Position numbers and translations under genes: made by a program
In this document: piece after piece, positions 60,508 to 64,000 of the stretch
Layout of the letters: every line of letters begins with the position of its first letter
Position numbering within the stretch: the first letter of the stretch is position 1
Assembly: GCF_022637415.1 (NCBI RefSeq)
Contig: NZ_CP093340.1
Coordinates: 868,001-932,000 of the forward strand
From: Luteimonas sp. S4-F44
GTDB lineage: Bacteria > Pseudomonadota > Gammaproteobacteria > Xanthomonadales > Xanthomonadaceae
Direction of reading: 5' to 3'
Length of the DNA stretch: 64,000 nt
Notes under the pieces: model-generated
Databases searched by the model: none
What the model was told of the DNA's origin: nothing
What the model saw: only the letters and a program-made list of their open reading frames with translations

Positions 60508-60962
60508 CGAGCAGATCCGGTGGCGGCGAAGGCGGCGCGCACGTCGGGGCGCGCCAGCACCGACAATGCATAGATCCCGAGCGCAGTGCCGAGCGGGATG
60601 TTCAGGCAGGCGAGCGCGGCGACCGCCACGCACAGTCCGTGATGACGGCGGCGCGCCAGGTCGATTCCGGCCCGGATGCACAACGCCCCGCCGCCCAGCG
60701 TGAACACGACCAGGCTGCCGACCACCGCCATCATGCCAATCCCGGCCGGGTCGGCGAAGTCGTCCGCGGCTTCGTGGGCGATGCCAAATACCAGCAGCAC
60801 CACAAACGGCAGGCTCCCGGCCAGCGACAGCGCACCCAGGACATGATGCAGGACCGAGAGCGTGCGCAACTGTCCGTCGATCTGTGCCGACGACGAGGCC
60901 GGTGCGGTCGGGCCGGGCGCCCGGGGTGGCGCGTACGGCGCGGGGTCGAGATCGGCGCGCAT
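60504..60962 (-). CDS. Small membrane protein of unknown function
   Basis: A 152-residue protein with a Pro/Ala-rich N-terminus (about residues 8-28) and three to four membrane helices (LGALSLAGSLPFVVLLVFG, MMAVVGSLVVFTLGG, AALACLNIPLGTALGIYAL). No family was recognised. It lies between purM (9 nt gap) and purN (ATGA overlap), so it is made with the purine enzymes. Confidence 0.75.
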   Translation of the reverse strand: MRADLDPAPYAPPRAPGPTAPASSSAQIDGQLRTLSVLHHVLGALSLAGSLPFVVLLVFGIAHEAADDFADPAGIGMMAVVGSLVVFTLGGGALCIRAGIDLARRRHHGLCVAVAALACLNIPLGTALGIYALSVLARPDVRAAFAATGSAR

Positions 60963-60971
60963 GCGGCCGGT

Positions 60972-62015
60972 TCAGCCGATGTGCACGCGCTCGCCGTCGC
61001 CGTGCGCGACGACTTCGCCGATCGACCAATGGGCCAGGCCCAGGCCATCGAGCGCGGCGCCGAACGCCCCGACGCTGTCGGCCGGCACCACCAGCACAAA
61101 GCCGATGCCGCAATTGAAGGTGCGCCACATCTCGTGGTCGGCCACCGCGCCTTCGCGCTGCAGCCAGTCGAACACCGGCGGCAGCGGCCAGGACGCAGCG
61201 TCGATCGTCAGGCCGAGGCCGTCGGGAATCACCCGGATGATGTTCTCGGTCAGGCCGCCGCCGGTGACATGCGCCATCGCGTGCAATTGCGGCCCCAGCG
61301 GCCCGCGCAGCAATTCGAGCACCGGTTTGACGTACAGCGTGGTCGGCGCCATCAGCGCATCGACCAGCTTCACGCCGCCCACTTCGACCTCGGCCGGACT
61401 CCCGGCCCGCTCATAGATGCGGCGGATCAGCGAATAACCGTTCGAATGCGGGCCGCTGGACGCGATGCCGATCAGCACATCGCCGGCCTGGACCTTGCCG
61501 CCGTCGCGCAGTTCCGATTTTTCGACCGCGCCGACGGTGAAGCCGGCCAGGTCGTATTCGCCGATGCCGTACATGTCCGGCATCTCGGCGGTCTCGCCGC
61601 CGATCAGTGCGCAGCCCGACAGTTCGCAGCCGCGGGCGATGCCGCCGATGACCGCGGCCGTGGTGTCGATGTCCAGCTTGCCGGTGGCGAAGTAGTCGAG
61701 AAAGAACAGCGGCTCGGCGCCCTGCACCAGCACGTCGTTGACGCACATCGCGACCAGGTCGATGCCGATGGTGTCGTGGCGGCCGAGCTGCTGGGCGAGC
61801 TTGAGCTTGGTGCCCACGCCGTCGGTGCCCGAGACCAGCACCGGTTCGCGGTACTTGCCCGACAGGTCGAACAGCGCGCCGAAGCCGCCCAGGCCACCCA
61901 TGACCTCGGGCCGGAAGCTGCGCTTGACCAGCGGTTTGATGCGTTCGACGAGTGCATTGCCTGCGTCGATGTCGACGCCGGCATCGCGGTAGGTCAGGGG
62001 AGTGGGGGCGGTCAC
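60972..62015 (-). CDS. purM: Phosphoribosylformylglycinamidine cyclo-ligase (AIR synthetase)
   Basis: Closes the imidazole ring of AIR with ATP. 347 residues. [13 protein letters not shown] and [10 protein letters not shown] are the family signatures. The start is GTG at the beginning of homology ([13 protein letters not shown]); the frame is open 153 bases further, with no good start. TAGAAT at 62047-62052 on the minus strand could be its -10 box. Confidence 0.95.
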   Translation of the reverse strand: MTAPTPLTYRDAGVDIDAGNALVERIKPLVKRSFRPEVMGGLGGFGALFDLSGKYREPVLVSGTDGVGTKLKLAQQLGRHDTIGIDLVAMCVNDVLVQGAEPLFFLDYFATGKLDIDTTAAVIGGIARGCELSGCALIGGETAEMPDMYGIGEYDLAGFTVGAVEKSELRDGGKVQAGDVLIGIASSGPHSNGYSLIRRIYERAGSPAEVEVGGVKLVDALMAPTTLYVKPVLELLRGPLGPQLHAMAHVTGGGLTENIIRVIPDGLGLTIDAASWPLPPVFDWLQREGAVADHEMWRTFNCGIGFVLVVPADSVGAFGAALDGLGLAHWSIGEVVAHGDGERVHIG

Positions 62016-62162
62016 GGCGGCCGTCGCGAAGCGGAAAGGACCGGGGATTCTAGCAGCCGCGGCCGGCCCGCCGCGGCTGGCGCGCGGGCGCATCGCGACG
62101 GACCGCTCGCGCGGTTTGTGGCACCATCGCGCGTCGATGTCCCCCGACCCAGGATCAACCGG

Positions 62163-63248
62163 ATGCACCGCCCGAAGCGCTCGTTGGGAATGATGGCGTG
62201 GCTGTTGGCCGCCCTGCTGCTGGCCGCCGGCCAGGCGGCCGCACAGCGCGTGGAGGGCGACCGCGCCGAAGGCACCGGTCTGTACGCGGCCGAGATCCCG
62301 GTGCGCAGCCAGAACGAGAACGAGCGCACCGCGGGCTTCTCGCGCGCGCTGGCCCAGGTGCTGGGCAAACTGTCGGGCGACCGCGGGGTCGCCCAGCGGC
62401 CGGGCGTGTCGCAGGAGCTGCGGCGCGCAGAACAGTATGTGGAGGGCTACGATTACCGCCAGGACGAGGGCGTGTCCTCACGCGGCTCGCCGACCTTCAC
62501 CACGACCCTGGTGGTGCGCTTCCGTCCCGAGGACGTCGATGGCGTGGCCGCCGCGCTCGGCCTGCCGGTGTGGCCCGATCCGCGGCCCAAGCCGGTGCTG
62601 TGGCTGGCGATCGACGACGGCTCCGGGCCGCGTCTGGTCGGCCTGCAGCAGAACAACGTCGCCAGGCCAGTGCTTCAGCGCGCGATCGAGCGCGGCTACC
62701 GGCTAGGTCTTCCTGGCGGCAGCGCCGCCGAGCAGGCCGCCGTCGGCGCGATCTGGCGGGGCGATACCGCCGCGATCGCGCGCATCTCGGCGCGCTACAA
62801 CCCGCCGATGCAGCTGGTCGGCAAGCTCTATCGCGACGGCAGCGGCTGGAAGGCCGACTGGATCTTCGTCGACGGCGGCCGGGTGCTGGCGCGCTGGAGC
62901 GAAACCGGCGACGACGCCCGGCGGATCCTGCCGAGCGGCGCCGACGGTGCCGCCGATGCGCTGACCCGCCGCTACGCCAAGGCGAGCCCCGCGGGCACGC
63001 CCTCGACCGAGACGGTCCTGTTCACCGGCATCAACAGCAGCGCGGACTTCATCCGCCTGTCGGCGCAGTTGCAGCGCATGTCGGTGGTCCGTGCGATCCG
63101 CCCGGTGCGTGCGACCCCGCGCGGGCTGGAGGTCCAGCTCGACCTGCTGACCGGACTAAGCGGATTCCGCCGCATGGCCGACGAGAATGTGCTGGTCGAA
63201 GCCGACGGCGCCCCCGAGGGCGTGACCCCCACCTTCCACCTGCGCTGA
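62163..63248 (+). CDS. DUF2066 secreted protein
   Basis: A 361-residue protein with a Sec signal (cleavage near AAAQ). The DUF2066 domain begins [22 protein letters not shown] and continues through [14 protein letters not shown]. Function unknown; it sits between purM (divergent) and a PerM-family gene, the usual order in this lineage. Confidence 0.87.
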   Translation: MHRPKRSLGMMAWLLAALLLAAGQAAAQRVEGDRAEGTGLYAAEIPVRSQNENERTAGFSRALAQVLGKLSGDRGVAQRPGVSQELRRAEQYVEGYDYRQDEGVSSRGSPTFTTTLVVRFRPEDVDGVAAALGLPVWPDPRPKPVLWLAIDDGSGPRLVGLQQNNVARPVLQRAIERGYRLGLPGGSAAEQAAVGAIWRGDTAAIARISARYNPPMQLVGKLYRDGSGWKADWIFVDGGRVLARWSETGDDARRILPSGADGAADALTRRYAKASPAGTPSTETVLFTGINSSADFIRLSAQLQRMSVVRAIRPVRATPRGLEVQLDLLTGLSGFRRMADENVLVEADGAPEGVTPTFHLR

Positions 63249-63264
63249 TCGTCCCAGGACCGCC

Positions 63265-64000
63265 ATGACCGAGCACGATCCCGCGAACGCCGACATCGCG
63301 CGTTTTCTCCGGCGCCTACAGTGGGGGTTGGTTCTCGTCGTGGTCGCCTGGGTGATCGGGCAACTGGGGCCGGTGCTCACGCCGTTCGTGCTGGCCGCGC
63401 TGCTGGGCTGGCTCGGCGACCCGCTCGTCGACCGCATCGAGCGTCGTGGCCATTCGCGTACGCTGGCCGTCTCGTTGGTCTTCGCGCTGATGACGTTGCT
63501 GCTGGCGCTGGTGCTGATCATCCTGGTGCCGATGATCGAGCGGCAGATCGTCACGCTCGTCGACAGCCTGCCGGCCTACCGCGACTGGATCATCGGGACC
63601 GCGCTGCCGTGGATCGAGCAGCGCACCGGCTACGAGGTCGTCGCCTGGCTCGACACCGACCGGCTGATCCAACTGGTCCGCGAGCACTGGCAACAGGCCG
63701 GCGGCATCGCCGCGGCGGTGCTGGGCTATCTGTCGCGCTCGGGCTTCGCGCTGCTGGCGGTGGTGATCAACCTGGTGCTGGTGCCGATCCTGACCTTCTA
63801 CTTCATGCGCGATTGGGACCTGCTGGTTGAGCGTTGTGCGTCGCTGGTGCCGCGCGATCACATCGGCACCGCCACCCGGCTGGCGCGCGAGACCAGCGAC
63901 TCGCTCGGTGGCTTCCTGCGCGGGCAGTTCCTGGTGATGCTGGGGCAGGGCGCGATCTATGCGGTCGGCATGTCGCTGGTCGGCCTGCGCCTGGGTCTGC
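63265..64000 (+). CDS. AI-2E/PerM family transporter (3' end outside window)
   Basis: The first 245 codons of a PerM/UPF0118 membrane protein. Visible helices include GLVLVVVAWVIGQLGPVL, LVFALMTLLLALVLIILVP and LLAVVINLVLVPILTFYF. The frame is still open at the last base. Members may export AI-2 or act as Na+/H+ antiporters. Ribosome-binding site CAGGA nine bases before the ATG. Downstream in related genomes comes hda. Confidence 0.88.
   Translation, partial: MTEHDPANADIARFLRRLQWGLVLVVVAWVIGQLGPVLTPFVLAALLGWLGDPLVDRIERRGHSRTLAVSLVFALMTLLLALVLIILVPMIERQIVTLVDSLPAYRDWIIGTALPWIEQRTGYEVVAWLDTDRLIQLVREHWQQAGGIAAAVLGYLSRSGFALLAVVINLVLVPILTFYFMRDWDLLVERCASLVPRDHIGTATRLARETSDSLGGFLRGQFLVMLGQGAIYAVGMSLVGLRLGL

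Overview
The window is a high-GC, gene-dense bacterial chromosome segment. Gene content and order point to a gammaproteobacterium of the Xanthomonadaceae/Lysobacteraceae (Xanthomonas, Lysobacter or Luteimonas-like). The main pointers are the murA-bolA / kdsD-kdsC-lptC-lptA-lptB-rpoN-hpf-ptsN-hprK-rapZ-EIIA-HPr-EI-mgtE order, pilT-pilU next to proC, algH-ruvX-pyrB, and purM-purN beside DUF3108, DUF2066 and PerM genes. The genus is inferred from gene order, not from a database search. No tRNA, rRNA, CRISPR array or insertion sequence was recognised.

Layout. (1) 1-3.1 kb: the 3' part of a large propeller-type hybrid histidine kinase. (2) 3.1-9.2 kb: a four-gene DNA repair operon made of an MBL-fold exonuclease, an ATP-dependent DNA ligase, an Lhr-like DEXH helicase and the phosphoesterase PdeM. 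(3) 9.2-13.3 kb, minus strand: a P-loop kinase, aroK, aroB, a WGR mini-protein and hemE. (4) 13.3-23.5 kb: housekeeping genes pdxH, an NAD(P)-binding protein, a DUF4426 lipoprotein, proC, pilT, pilU, an M48 protease, sodA, tag, an FKBP, algH, ruvX and pyrB.

(5) 23.5-36.5 kb looks accessory. A class II HMG-CoA reductase, an enoyl-CoA hydratase and a family III CoA-transferase form a minus-strand operon next to an Lrp/AsnC regulator. They are followed by a PchR-like AraC regulator, a secreted alpha/beta hydrolase, a TonB-dependent siderophore receptor, an MFS transporter, an ArgE-like deacylase and a Fes/IroE-like periplasmic esterase. Read together these could import a xenosiderophore, cleave its ester and amide bonds, and feed a branched C6 acyl unit into mevalonate/HMG-CoA catabolism. 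This is inference and is the main hypothesis of the report. (6) 36.7-43.6 kb is a second accessory block: two amino-acid permeases, an amidase, a PaiB-esterase fusion and a Tat-lipoprotein hydrolase.

(7) 43.7-56.7 kb returns to core genes: a cold-shock/DUF1294 membrane protein, MgtE, a carbohydrate-permease-free PTS (EI, HPr, EIIA-Man, HprK, PtsN) with RapZ, HPF and sigma-54, then LPS transport (LptB, LptA, LptC) and Kdo synthesis (KdsC, KdsD), and BolA. (8) 56.7-64 kb: murA, an EF-hand membrane mini-protein, a cluster of hairpins, two tandem DUF3108 proteins, purN, a small membrane protein, purM, DUF2066 and the 5' part of a PerM-family gene. Operons are tight, with many ATGA, GTGA and TGATG overlaps. 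Several genes appear to start at TTG or GTG.
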